From Thalassotalea euphylliae (lineage in GTDB: Bacteria > Pseudomonadota > Gammaproteobacteria > Enterobacterales > Alteromonadaceae), in NCBI RefSeq assembly GCF_003390395.1, contig NZ_QUOV01000001.1, positions 3,038,001 through 3,102,000 on the forward strand: 64,000 nt of DNA. The letters run 5' to 3'. The position numbers and the translations under genes are program-made. Below, piece by piece: positions 17,900-26,243 of this stretch. Numbering within the stretch: position 1 is the stretch's first letter; each line of letters starts with the position of its first letter. Below the pieces are notes generated by a model that was not told where the DNA came from, made no database searches, and worked only from the letters and a program-made list of their open reading frames with translations.

Positions 17900-17978
17900 T
17901 TCGGGTAAGTTTAAATTTAGCCGGAAACCTAAATTAAAGTCGCGATAGTTGGCTGTGAAATATCCTTAGTCGTTGTCG

Positions 17979-18704
17979 CTATCGCTTACTATTCCAATAT
18001 GCACTGGCATACAGCTTTTCAGGAGTGTATTGGCAATGATCTGATAAATACGCCTTAAGTTGCCTTACGATACTCGCTTCTGCGGCAATAAAAATTGCAG
18101 TGTCAGTTAGCTCACATCCAACCGATTGCAATCCCGATAAAAACCTTTCAGTTAGTTTATTTGACGTTACTAGCCAGTGAATCTTTATTCCTCTAGGAGC
18201 TATTATTTCTTGAATATCTTCACTATCAGGCACCTGTAACCAAGCTTGTCCTTGGGATGACAGAGGCAGTTGCTCCAACGTGGCAGCAATGGCAGGCAGT
18301 GCCGTGATATCGCCAAAAAATAAATGCTGATGGGCACCAAAGTCTGTGTGCTTGATGTCGCCCGGGCCTGCGACGCCTAAGAAATCATTTGGTTGTGCGT
18401 TGAGTGCCCAGTCTGCCGCTAATCCTTGATGATCATTAACCGCAAAATCGATGGTCAGTTCTCGCCGTGACTGGTTAAATTGTCGAATAGTATAAGAGCG
18501 CATCCATTTTCTCTGATCAGGCGAGGTGCTTAACGTAGGAAGTTTGTCTTGTGAGCTTGGATCAGGGAAAATTGCTTTTATATGCGCACTTTCTTTATCT
18601 ACCGGAAAATCAGCCAGAGACTCACCTGTTAACACAACTCGGCGCATGTGTGGTGATACATCTTGTACCGATGATACCTGCGTCATATATAGATTTGCTG
18701 CCAT
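17979..18704 (-). CDS. Siderophore-interacting protein (NADPH-dependent ferric-chelate reductase)
   Basis: The 241-residue protein belongs to the ViuB/YqjH (FAD-binding_9 / SIP) family. It shows the FAD-binding RSYTIRQF motif, a PGDIK stretch, the FFGDITALPAIAATLE segment of the NAD(P)-binding domain, and a C-terminal YWNSKR. These cytoplasmic flavoproteins reduce ferric siderophores to free iron. I choose ATG 18704, directly after GGAGGAAAT; an ATG eight codons upstream also reads open. I saw no convincing Fur box upstream. Confidence 0.9.
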   Translation of the reverse strand: MAANLYMTQVSSVQDVSPHMRRVVLTGESLADFPVDKESAHIKAIFPDPSSQDKLPTLSTSPDQRKWMRSYTIRQFNQSRRELTIDFAVNDHQGLAADWALNAQPNDFLGVAGPGDIKHTDFGAHQHLFFGDITALPAIAATLEQLPLSSQGQAWLQVPDSEDIQEIIAPRGIKIHWLVTSNKLTERFLSGLQSVGCELTDTAIFIAAEASIVRQLKAYLSDHCQYTPEKLYASAYWNSKR

Positions 18705-18883
18705 ATTTCCTCCGATAGTTACAAACATTAACTCGCTAAAATTTCAGCAAGCCTACTCCTGATCGCCACCGACTCACTCAGTTAACCATCAAGTTGTGAT
18801 AAATCTAATTTCAGCTCAGAAAAACTAATTACCTAGCATGCTTGGGATTAGCAGCTGGTAACTACCGACTTTTTAAAGATACC

Positions 18884-19345
18884 TTACTGACGTTTTGCAC
18901 GAGCAATAACTTCCTGCTCAACTTCAAAATTAACCATAACAGCAGTGACACTTGCATAGAGCAGCCCAACGGGTAAGGCGTATAAAAAGCTCATCATGTA
19001 CAAATCAAAAAACTCATTTATCGACTGGAAGTTTTGAATACTCGCGGTTGTGGTGAGCGCCATTATCGACTCTAAGAGCAGTGTCATCACAATACCAATG
19101 AGCAAATTACGAAGCATCTCTGGCCATTTGCGAAATACACGCCCAATAAACTGATAAAGCGCTAAAAACATCAAACCGCCTATCGGCAAAACCGTAACGG
19201 TGGCAAAAAAGAACGCACGGCTCCAAGCTTCAAAAAAGCCGCGAAGTGTTGATAAATTCACCCAGGTCATAATGGTGATAATGATGGCAATAAGCACCAG
19301 CACTGCAGGTAACAGCTTAAACACCTGCTTAACATTCGATTGCAT
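18884..19345 (-). CDS. DUF2798-like membrane protein
   Basis: The 153-residue protein has about four membrane segments arranged as two related halves, with a Trp-x-x-Ala-Phe motif (FFEAWSRAFFFATVTVLPIG) typical of DUF2798 proteins. Function unknown. I choose ATG 19345; an upstream ATG at 19408 lies inside the probable promoter. It is divergent from a MarR regulator, and the two share an overlapping promoter/operator region, so it is likely the regulator's target. Confidence 0.65.
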   Translation of the reverse strand: MQSNVKQVFKLLPAVLVLIAIIITIMTWVNLSTLRGFFEAWSRAFFFATVTVLPIGGLMFLALYQFIGRVFRKWPEMLRNLLIGIVMTLLLESIMALTTTASIQNFQSINEFFDLYMMSFLYALPVGLLYASVTAVMVNFEVEQEVIARAKRQ

Positions 19346-19391
19346 ACTTACTCTAATAAAATGTTTACTTGAATGGAAAAACGTCAAAGAA

Positions 19392-19447
19392 TTGAATAAA
19401 GTTGACAAGGTCTACTATAATAAACATTGGTTGACATTATCAACCAA
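19392..19447. promoter_or_regulatory. Divergent promoters with palindromic MarR operator
   Basis: TTGGTTGA-CATTA-TCAACCAA at 19427-19447 is a perfect 8-bp dyad. A plus-strand promoter (TTGAAT 19392-19397, 18 bp, TATAAT 19416-19421) lies just before it. On the minus strand TTGATA (19444-19439) is inside the dyad and pairs with TATAGT (19420-19415) at 18 bp. A bound MarR dimer would block both promoters. Confidence 0.65.
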
Positions 19448-19496
19448 CTTTACAAATTGATGCATTTTGCGCTTAGCAAAAAAATGTGGGATCAAC

Positions 19497-19910
19497 ATGG
19501 AACTTAACGACACGCTTTTTGAATTAATACATTCAGTGCGCATGAACATACTAACCAAGGTCAAACAGCTAGGCTTTGATTTAACACCAATGCACCTTAA
19601 ATCGTTGAAAGTTATTAGCAAGATTGATCTGTGTACTGGCCAAAAATTGGCAAACTTTATGAGTCGAGATAAAGCCCAGATTAATCGACTAATTAAAGAG
19701 TTAGTCACTCAAGGCTTAGTCATTAAAAAAGACCATGCACAGGATAAGAGAAGCCAATTATTGGTTTTAACATCATCTGGACAAGCAATAATGGCAGCAT
19801 TTAAGCAAGCGGAACAAGAGGTGTTTGAAAAAATGCTGACCGATATACCTGCCTCACAAATTAGCACGTTTACGGAAATTGCCAGCAAATTAAAAGCAAA
19901 TTTGGAATAA
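19497..19910 (+). CDS. MarR-family transcriptional regulator
   Basis: The 137-residue protein has a winged-helix layout: LTPMHLKSLKVISK, then GQKLANFMSRDKAQINRLIKELVTQGLVIK (split: KLANFMSRDKAQINRLIKEL) and the wing DHAQDKRSQLLVLTSSGQ with the conserved D-x-R. I start at ATG 19497 with GGGA upstream. It is divergent from the DUF2798 gene with a palindromic operator between them, so local autoregulation is likely. The ligand is unknown. Confidence 0.88.
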   Translation: MELNDTLFELIHSVRMNILTKVKQLGFDLTPMHLKSLKVISKIDLCTGQKLANFMSRDKAQINRLIKELVTQGLVIKKDHAQDKRSQLLVLTSSGQAIMAAFKQAEQEVFEKMLTDIPASQISTFTEIASKLKANLE

Positions 19911-19962
19911 TTGCCTCTTTAGCGCAAGAGGCAATTGATACCAAGTGAAAATTCGTGACGTA

Positions 19963-20925
19963 TTATTGTTTAGGGAACAAGGTAATACGGTTTCGACCAC
20001 CTTCTTTTGACTGATAAAGCGCGGCATCTGAGCATTCAATCCAAGCTTCGTAGGTGCTGATCCCAGGCGTAACTTGCGCAATACCAATACTAATCGTGTA
20101 CTTCACATCAATATCATTGTATTTCACCACTGAAGCCTCTACTGTCTTGCGCATACGCTCAGCAAATATGTGGGCATTTTCTAAGGTCGTATCTGACAAC
20201 AAAATAGAAAATTCTTCACCGCCATATCGCCCAGAAACATCGGTCTCTCGCACTTGTTGGCGCACAACATCTGCCAAATGTCGAATCACTTGGTCGCCTA
20301 CCATATGACCAAAGCTGTCATTGATATTTTTAAAATGATCAATATCAATCATGACTAAACAGCTTGGGTTGTGGCTACGAGTCCAACGTTTAAATTCAGC
20401 TTCTAAACAACGCTCCCAATGGGTACGGTTAAACAACTTAGTTAACCCGTCAGTTTGGCTTAGTATCGCCAATTCTTGGTTAGCCGTTTCAAGATCTTTC
20501 TTATGCACCGCACTGTCAGTTACATCATAAACAATCAAGCACAGGTGACTCACTTCCCCATTGGCAGCCATAAGCGGGATAAAAGTGGTGTTCTGGTACA
20601 TGTAATCGGCAGTACCGGTGATAGGGCGATAGTTTTGAAACTTGAACACATATGGGCGCTGCTCCCAAATGGTAAACGCTTTGTTTTTCAGTAAAAATAC
20701 CGATTCCGCTTTGCGAACAAACCAGTCTTGAGGAATTTCTTCAAACAAGCTAAATAAGTTTTTATCTTTAACCTCACGTGGCAGCAAACCACTGTGGTTC
20801 TCCATAAACCCATTCCAAATCTGGATATTGTACTCACGATCAAGTACCACTAAGCCAACGTCAATGTTGTGCAACATTTCCATCAGCCAATGTAATTCAT
20901 TTAATTGTGATGCTTCTAACGACAT
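19963..20925 (-). CDS. PAS-GGDEF diguanylate cyclase
   Basis: This 320-residue cytoplasmic protein has a PAS domain (about residues 10-140, IDVGLVVLDREYNIQIWNGF) joined by a short coil to a GGDEF domain. The active-site loop is RYGGEEFSIL, with the substrate-binding FKNINDSFGHMVGD. An RETD five residues before GGEEF matches the inhibitory I-site RxxD, so c-di-GMP feedback is expected. It starts 2 nt after the stop of the response regulator gene, so the two form an operon. Confidence 0.95.
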   Translation of the reverse strand: MSLEASQLNELHWLMEMLHNIDVGLVVLDREYNIQIWNGFMENHSGLLPREVKDKNLFSLFEEIPQDWFVRKAESVFLLKNKAFTIWEQRPYVFKFQNYRPITGTADYMYQNTTFIPLMAANGEVSHLCLIVYDVTDSAVHKKDLETANQELAILSQTDGLTKLFNRTHWERCLEAEFKRWTRSHNPSCLVMIDIDHFKNINDSFGHMVGDQVIRHLADVVRQQVRETDVSGRYGGEEFSILLSDTTLENAHIFAERMRKTVEASVVKYNDIDVKYTISIGIAQVTPGISTYEAWIECSDAALYQSKEGGRNRITLFPKQ

Positions 20926-20927
20926 AA

Positions 20928-22025
20928 CTAATCCAGTAAATAGGAAATTTTATTGTTCAAGGTGCGCATTGACTCTTCAGTAAATAGCAACAATAAGTCA
21001 CATTTTATTGAATAGTTTTCAATGTTGTAGCTAATCTCAATGGCAAGCGTTTGGCGCCATTTTGCTGAGTTAGTGGCAATTAAATCCTTAATATTGCGGT
21101 GTTGACCAAGCACAACAGGGTGACCTTGGCTAAACGTCATATCAAGTTGCTCAGACACACCACTTAAACAGGCGCCAATTAAGGTGTTGGCCATGTCCAT
21201 TAACAATTCAAGTTCAGCACTTTCATCAATATCTTGGTGATAGTTCATCAAAGATGCGATTTCTTTGAAACTCGAATCATTGAGAATTAATAACGCTTCA
21301 CCGCTGACGCCTGCGCCAATAAACCCCTGACATACGCCTGATGTTGTCTCATTAGTGGCAACAGACGTCAGTGCCATGCGAAGCTCGCTCACTTCAATCA
21401 AATTCACATTCGGAATTGGCAAGAGTACAAAGACATCGAGCAAGCGCGCCAGTAAATCACCCGCTCTACCCATGGCAACATTGGCGATTTCTTGATAACA
21501 ATCACGCAAATCTGGTGCTAAGGTAATTGGTTGGTATACGCGCTCTTTGACTTCCTGCGCTTTAGGCACAGGCTTGTTGATGGCAGGTAACTCTATTTTA
21601 TCTTGTCGGCTTTTCGTTGTAGCTTCTTGGTTTGCTTTACTCGTAGAAAGCTCTTCGCGAGTAAAAATACCGTAAGATAGTAAGATCTCGGTTAGCTTGT
21701 CTTTATTGACAGGCTTTTGAATAAAATCCAATGCGCCCATACCAGTGACACGCTGATGTGCTTCTGGCTGAATATCACCGGAAATCACGACAGTAAGCGT
21801 TGGTAAATCTTCTTTAACGATGGTTTCAAGTACTTGATATCCATCCATGACTGGCATATTTAGGTCCAGTAGCAGCACATCGCCTTTGCCAGCTTTAATT
21901 GCGGCAATTGCTTGTTCGCCATTTTCGGCAAAACTTACATCGACCTCCCAGTCTTCAGGCAGCGAACGTGCTACCTGCTTGCGCGCCATATTTGAGTCGT
22001 CGCATATAAGTAATTTGGTTGGCAT
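20928..22025 (-). CDS. Response regulator with CheC-like phosphatase domain
   Basis: Residues 1-125 are a receiver domain: LLICDDSN acidic pocket, phospho-acceptor Asp in VLLLDLNMPVMDGY, and the conserved Lys in DFIQKPVNKDKL. After a linker, residues 175-360 form a CheC/CheX-like domain with two helix signatures, QEIANVAMGRAGDLLARLL and LLMDMANTLIGACLSGV, the first with the E-x-x-N phosphatase motif and the second with D-x-x-N. It may be a receiver that dephosphorylates a partner. The next gene, 2 nt away, is a diguanylate cyclase, so c-di-GMP output is likely. Confidence 0.9.
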   Translation of the reverse strand: MPTKLLICDDSNMARKQVARSLPEDWEVDVSFAENGEQAIAAIKAGKGDVLLLDLNMPVMDGYQVLETIVKEDLPTLTVVISGDIQPEAHQRVTGMGALDFIQKPVNKDKLTEILLSYGIFTREELSTSKANQEATTKSRQDKIELPAINKPVPKAQEVKERVYQPITLAPDLRDCYQEIANVAMGRAGDLLARLLDVFVLLPIPNVNLIEVSELRMALTSVATNETTSGVCQGFIGAGVSGEALLILNDSSFKEIASLMNYHQDIDESAELELLMDMANTLIGACLSGVSEQLDMTFSQGHPVVLGQHRNIKDLIATNSAKWRQTLAIEISYNIENYSIKCDLLLLFTEESMRTLNNKISYLLD

Positions 22026-22204
22026 TATCAGTAAACAACCTCTGACACTTCAATGGAAATGAAAGAGTGCAAGAAAAGCAAAAAGCCCTAACCACACTCT
22101 ATTGTTATATCGGTTAAATATCCAAGACCAGCCTTATTCATTAGCAATTTAATCAGGACGAAGGTAAGCTTGTATTACATACGATATCTATACGTACACT
22201 ATAT

Positions 22205-22867
22205 ATGAAATTTTCAACTTTACTATTAACTAGTGCATTAAATTTTGCTGTTATTTCCTCTGCTTGCGCAGATTTCTTCACGCAAGACTCACTGCCGCAA
22301 ACCGACAATTTAGTCAAAGCTGGCAACAAATTTGTCACCTTATTAGGCAACCAAGTAAAAGAAGGTGAAAAAGCACCAGATTTTAAAGTGGTAAATGATT
22401 CATTTGGGCCGGTATCGTTAAGCGACTTCGCAAACAAACCGGTGCTTATTTCAGTGGTACCTAGCTTAGATACAGGCGTATGTTCATTGCAAACTAAACG
22501 CTTTAATGAAGAAGTTGCTAATTTACCTAGTAACGTGGTGATGATGACCATTAGCAACGATTTACCCTTTGCACAGAAACGTTTCTGTAAAACTGAGAAC
22601 ATCGACAAAGTAAAAGTGCTTTCAGACGCGGTATGGCGTGATTTTGGCAGTAAATACGGTTTACTCATTAAGGATATGGGGCTGCTAACGCGCGCAATTT
22701 TTATTATCGATGAGCAAGGTAATATCGCTTACAAAGAACTCGTTGCAAACATTTCTCAGCACCCAAATTACGACAATGCCTTGGCAACCTTAAAAGCACT
22801 AAATTCAGCAGAAGCTTCGACCTCACCAACTTCGGTTGCTGCGGACGGCGCTATCGCGGGTCACTAG
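22205..22867 (+). CDS. tpx: Thiol peroxidase (Tpx-type peroxiredoxin), exported form
   Basis: The 220-residue enzyme reduces peroxides. An N-terminal signal peptide (FSTLLLTSALNFAVISSACA) suggests periplasmic export, unlike the usual cytoplasmic Tpx of about 168 aa. The peroxidatic Cys is in PSLDTGVCSLQTKRF and the resolving Cys in QKRFCKTENI, both in the Tpx positions. The C-terminal extension (EASTSPTSVAADGAIAGH) is low-complexity. It is a single-gene unit with a strong terminator. Confidence 0.92.
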   Translation: MKFSTLLLTSALNFAVISSACADFFTQDSLPQTDNLVKAGNKFVTLLGNQVKEGEKAPDFKVVNDSFGPVSLSDFANKPVLISVVPSLDTGVCSLQTKRFNEEVANLPSNVVMMTISNDLPFAQKRFCKTENIDKVKVLSDAVWRDFGSKYGLLIKDMGLLTRAIFIIDEQGNIAYKELVANISQHPNYDNALATLKALNSAEASTSPTSVAADGAIAGH

Positions 22868-22899
22868 ATTTTTCGTAGCTTTCGTAATTTCGAATTTTT

Positions 22900-22926
22900 A
22901 AAAAAGAGCCAGCCGGCTCTTTTTTG
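22900..22926 (+). terminator. Rho-independent terminator of tpx
   Basis: AAAAAAGAGCC (22900-22910) pairs with GGCTCTTTTTT (22915-22925), with a 4-nt loop and a T-run. Confidence 0.9.
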
Positions 22927-23012
22927 CTCCTGTTCTAACAAAAAAAATACCCATACATTCAAATAGTTAAAAGTAAAACAACAATTAAATTAAAATTTTT
23001 TTAAGTTTTTTA

Positions 23013-23040
23013 CTTGAAACTATTTTCATCAACCACATAT
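23013..23040 (+). promoter_or_regulatory. Sigma-32 promoter of ibpA
   Basis: CTTGAAA (23013-23019), 13-nt spacer, CCACATAT (23033-23040) closely matches the sigma-32 consensus. It leaves a leader of about 250 nt before the ibpA start codon. Confidence 0.75.
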
Positions 23041-23296
23041 AGAAATTGTAGTCGCCTGATAGGGACTACATTACATTAACCGCCCGTTCATTATGAAGGG
23101 CACGCTTAATGAATTTAGCTTTATCTTGCAATGCAAGAGACGGCAACAATCGCGACAAACATAGCATTTAAGTGTCACTTTAGTGAGCTTTAACTAACTT
23201 GTTTTAGTCAAAGATGCTAGCTAGTCGGACTGCCCGCCACAGCCAAATTTTATTAAGCATTAACATATTGCTAAACAAATATAGGATATGACTATT
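23041..23296 (+). promoter_or_regulatory. Long structured 5' leader of ibpA with ROSE-like thermometer hairpin
   Basis: The leader contains several hairpins: GTAGTC/GACTAC (23048-23053 with 23064-23069), GCCC..TTCA with TGAAGGGC (23082-23101), and a final one over the Shine-Dalgarno sequence. In the last hairpin AUAUUGCU (23265-23272) pairs with AGGAUAU (23283-23289), leaving the G of UUGCU unpaired or in a G-G pair. That is the hallmark of ROSE elements, which melt on heat and free the AGGA. The leader is longer than in E. coli ibpA. The assignment rests on reading the sequence only. Confidence 0.65.
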
Positions 23297-23752
23297 ATGC
23301 GTACATCTACAGATTTCAGCCCACTATACCGTTCATTCATTGGTTTTGATCACTTAGCTAGCCTAATGGATAAAGCCGCACGCAACGAGAAACAGCCTTC
23401 TTACCCGCCATACAACATTGAATCACTTGCGGAAGACAAGTACCGCATTACCATGGCCGTTGCTGGATTTGCTGAAGAAGAGCTTGATATTGAATCAAAG
23501 CAAAATCACTTAATTATTACTGGCACAAAAGCCAACGCAGCTGACAAAGCTGAACGAAAATTCTTACATCAAGGCATTGCCGAGCGTAACTTCGAGCGTA
23601 AGTTCCAACTTGGTGACCACGTCAAAGTTGTCGGTGCCTTTATGGAAAACGGTTTACTGCACGTTGACTTAGAAAGAGAAATCCCAGAGGCACTAAAGCC
23701 AAGAAAAATCGCTATTAATGGCAAAAGTTTATTAGAGGGTAATACTGAATAA
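23297..23752 (+). CDS. ibpA: Small heat-shock protein IbpA
   Basis: The 151-residue protein closely follows E. coli IbpA: MRTSTDFSPLYRSFIGFDHL, YPPYNIESLAEDKYRITMAV, AGFAEEELDI, GIAERNFERKFQLGDHVKV, and the C-terminal IAI docking motif in PRKIAING. It is a cytoplasmic holdase for aggregating proteins. I choose ATG 23297, which gives the IbpA-type N-terminus and is 10 nt from AGGA; ATG 23288 would lie only 1 nt from it. Heat control is suggested at two levels, a sigma-32 promoter and a ROSE-like leader. Confidence 0.95.
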   Translation: MRTSTDFSPLYRSFIGFDHLASLMDKAARNEKQPSYPPYNIESLAEDKYRITMAVAGFAEEELDIESKQNHLIITGTKANAADKAERKFLHQGIAERNFERKFQLGDHVKVVGAFMENGLLHVDLEREIPEALKPRKIAINGKSLLEGNTE

Positions 23753-23788
23753 ACTTTTCAACGACATGTTTTCCCTGTTTTAGTTTTT

Positions 23789-23816
23789 GCCCGGTATCAT
23801 TACCGGGCTTTTTTTG
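23789..23816 (+). terminator. Rho-independent terminator of ibpA
   Basis: GCCCGGTA (23789-23796), loop TCAT, TACCGGGC (23801-23808), then eight Ts. Confidence 0.92.
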
Positions 23817-23834
23817 TGTTGCTTTCTTTAGACT

Positions 23835-24884
23835 TTATTCTGCACTTTGCGATGTATTTTTTGCTTGAGTCAATGCCGATTCAAACTGAGTAAACAAGTC
23901 TTGATAATGTGTCGAGCCCTTCACTTGTTCAACCTTGCCATAATAACGCTCGGCCTCAACAAGCTGACCTTGCGCTAAGGCAATTTCTGCTCGTCGGAAA
24001 TTAATCAAGGTGTGATCGTTATCGCCAAATTTACCTAACTGTTCGGTCTGTAACAGAAAATCTAACGCCATAGGATAGTCTTCTGCCATTTGATAGGCAC
24101 GAGCGACATTGTAAAGTGTTATCGCTACTTGGCTGTCATTGCCTGTTAACCTTGCCCATTTCAACGCTGAAAGACGATAGTCTACATGCTCATCAAGTTT
24201 ATTAAGTCGATATGCAAAATGCCCTAGATTTCCAAATAATTCGCTTTGAAAACGTGGCATATGTCGGTTTTCATATTTGGCAACCAGCGGCAGCAACATG
24301 TCATAGCCACGCTGGTATTCCTTTTGTTGATTTAAGCTATTGGCTATTTGAACCACGATCATCGGATTGCGATTCACTTCACTGACTTGTTCAAGTAGCT
24401 CAATCGCGTTGCGCATATACTGATTAGCGATATCTTTATCGCTAGCTGGCAGAGTTTTAGCGGTATAAATTAGCACGCTGATTTTAAACTTCAGCGGAAT
24501 ATCGTCTCGAGCAATCCAAGGTTTAAGCTCAGTTGCCAACTGTTCTAGGCGCTCTAACTCAAATAAGGCGTCAAGTTGATAATTCTTATATTGAAACCAA
24601 CGACGGCTTTCATTAGGTTCTAGCCTCAACAACTGTTCGATATGAATTAAACATTGGCGCGGCGAAAGTGCACAAACCGCATGGATATCAGTATCAGGAC
24701 GAAGAGAGGTAGGCTGAGCAGCCGAGGCTCCTTTTGTCATTATCACACAGGTCAATAAAGTCGCGAGCAACCAGCCAATTGCTCTTGTTGCTTTAGCAAG
24801 CCCACTCACTAGCCTTAATTGAGCACCTTGAGTAAGCTTGCAGCATGACATTCGAAAATGGTGTGAACTAATGATTCTCAGCAT
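23835..24884 (-). CDS. TPR-like exported protein of unknown function
   Basis: The protein of about 349 residues (from ATG 24884) has an N-terminal hydrophobic signal (AIGWLLATLLTCVIMTKGAS) and then mostly helical repeats resembling tetratricopeptide repeats (for example YNVARAYQMAEDYPMALDFL and FRRAEIALAQGQLVEAERYY). It is probably periplasmic. The start is uncertain: a TTG at 24905 and an ATG at 24851 also read open. The 5' end overlaps the upstream hydrolase gene, suggesting coupled expression. Partner and function are unknown. Confidence 0.7.
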   Translation of the reverse strand: MLRIISSHHFRMSCCKLTQGAQLRLVSGLAKATRAIGWLLATLLTCVIMTKGASAAQPTSLRPDTDIHAVCALSPRQCLIHIEQLLRLEPNESRRWFQYKNYQLDALFELERLEQLATELKPWIARDDIPLKFKISVLIYTAKTLPASDKDIANQYMRNAIELLEQVSEVNRNPMIVVQIANSLNQQKEYQRGYDMLLPLVAKYENRHMPRFQSELFGNLGHFAYRLNKLDEHVDYRLSALKWARLTGNDSQVAITLYNVARAYQMAEDYPMALDFLLQTEQLGKFGDNDHTLINFRRAEIALAQGQLVEAERYYGKVEQVKGSTHYQDLFTQFESALTQAKNTSQSAE

Positions 24885-25725
24885 GTTGTTGAATAAAATC
24901 AGCAATGATAGGTAATACTAACCCACCATGGCTAACTGGCGCCATATGTCCGGCTTCAACTTCCACACTTTTTACATTTGGTAGGCTGCCAATAATGGTT
25001 TCAGCTAAGCTGTGACTTAATTGCGGGCTGTATTTACCTGTAAAAAATAAAGTCGGCGCTTTAATTTCAGCAACATTAGCAAGAGAATAGCTAGCCGAAA
25101 TTAACCCTTTAAAGTCGAGCGTCACTTTAGCCATATCATTCGCCATTAGCGCTTGCATCTTATCAGGCAATGATTGAAAGAAGCCCTTCATATTCCAAAA
25201 GTCAGTAAATACTTCTGCCGCTTTAAACTTATCTTCAATATCCACGCGATTGGCAAATTCATCAGCGACATTACGCAGCTCACTACCTGCCGGTAATAAA
25301 TTAAATGCTACTGGCTCAAAAAGTGACAAGCTAAGCACGCGCTGTGGTGCCTCAACCGCCAATTTAAGTGCTATCGCACCACCACAAGAATGACCAACTA
25401 AGTGATAACTGCCATTGCCGACCACCTCAGTTAACGCGTGATTAATGCGAGCAATTTCAACGTCGAAGCTATAGTTGTCTGGGTCACTTACGCGATCTGC
25501 ACCACCATAGCCCAAAATATCAACGTTGATACACGTAAAGTGATTCTCCAGCTGTTTGACCAGCGGTAGCCATTGACGGGAAGAGCTCAGCGAGCTGTGC
25601 AAAAATACGATGGCAGGGCCCGTGCCCGAAACATAAATCCCTTTTGCTATTCCCTTGGTTGTAGCACTTTGCTCAACATTAGGTTCAACATAACTTTTCG
25701 AATCAGACAACGCATTTGCTGACAT
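24868..25725 (-). CDS. Alpha/beta hydrolase
   Basis: The 285-residue protein has the alpha/beta hydrolase core: oxyanion region FLHSSLSSSRQW, nucleophile Ser in LVGHSCGGAIAL, and a C-terminal catalytic His in EAGHMAPVSHGG. The acid residue is probably in the TLFFTGKYSPQL region. No signal peptide, so likely cytoplasmic. The substrate cannot be inferred. It is followed by the overlapping TPR gene. Confidence 0.88.
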   Translation of the reverse strand: MSANALSDSKSYVEPNVEQSATTKGIAKGIYVSGTGPAIVFLHSSLSSSRQWLPLVKQLENHFTCINVDILGYGGADRVSDPDNYSFDVEIARINHALTEVVGNGSYHLVGHSCGGAIALKLAVEAPQRVLSLSLFEPVAFNLLPAGSELRNVADEFANRVDIEDKFKAAEVFTDFWNMKGFFQSLPDKMQALMANDMAKVTLDFKGLISASYSLANVAEIKAPTLFFTGKYSPQLSHSLAETIIGSLPNVKSVEVEAGHMAPVSHGGLVLPIIADFIQQHAENH

Positions 25726-25838
25726 AAATACTCCACCAATCTAACAGGGTGTCAAATAAAAGATTGCTTATTATGAGAATCTCTACTCGATTGTCAAAAA
25801 TATTTAGTACGATGGGTGATTAGTCTTGGATTTCGTTA

Positions 25839-26189
25839 TTAATACTCTAGCCTAAACAATAACTCTGCTAAGTCAGGCTGCCATTGGAACTCTTTTAGTT
25901 TGATGCGTGAACCGATCACTACCACTTGTTCATCTTGTAGGTGCTGTTTTTGCCGCTCAAATGAATCTGAGCCGACAGGGAAAGAGATTTTCCCAGCTGA
26001 ATTTATCACGCGAAACCAAGGCACAGGCTGGCCTTGGTAACCTTCTTTTGGGACAAATCCCAATGACTTTCCAACGAGTCGAGCACGCCCCGGTAACCCT
26101 GCTAAATCAGCAATTTGTCCATAACTGGCAACCTTACCTGTAGGGATCATCTGTACCGTGCGCCAAATTTTAAAGTAGCTTTCTTTCAT
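25839..26189 (-). CDS. Alkyltransferase-like protein (Atl, MGMT family without active-site Cys)
   Basis: The 116-residue protein has the MGMT DNA-binding fold: YFKIWRTVQMIPTGKVASYG and GLPGRARLVGKSLGF with the Arg finger. The catalytic PCHR of O6-methylguanine methyltransferases is replaced by PWFR (VPWFRVINSAGKIS), so alkyl transfer to Cys is impossible. Such Atl proteins bind O6-alkylguanine lesions and pass them to nucleotide excision repair. It is transcribed alone or with the hydrolase further downstream. Confidence 0.92.
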   Translation of the reverse strand: MKESYFKIWRTVQMIPTGKVASYGQIADLAGLPGRARLVGKSLGFVPKEGYQGQPVPWFRVINSAGKISFPVGSDSFERQKQHLQDEQVVVIGSRIKLKEFQWQPDLAELLFRLEY

Positions 26190-26243
26190 TAAGTAACTAG
26201 GTCTATTTCTCTGTAACTGGAGTTAACTCGACACGTTTTAATA

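Noticed and set aside
18705..18780. Fur box before the siderophore-interacting protein gene
   Set aside because: No stretch resembles the Fur consensus GATAATGATWATCATTATC well enough to claim it.
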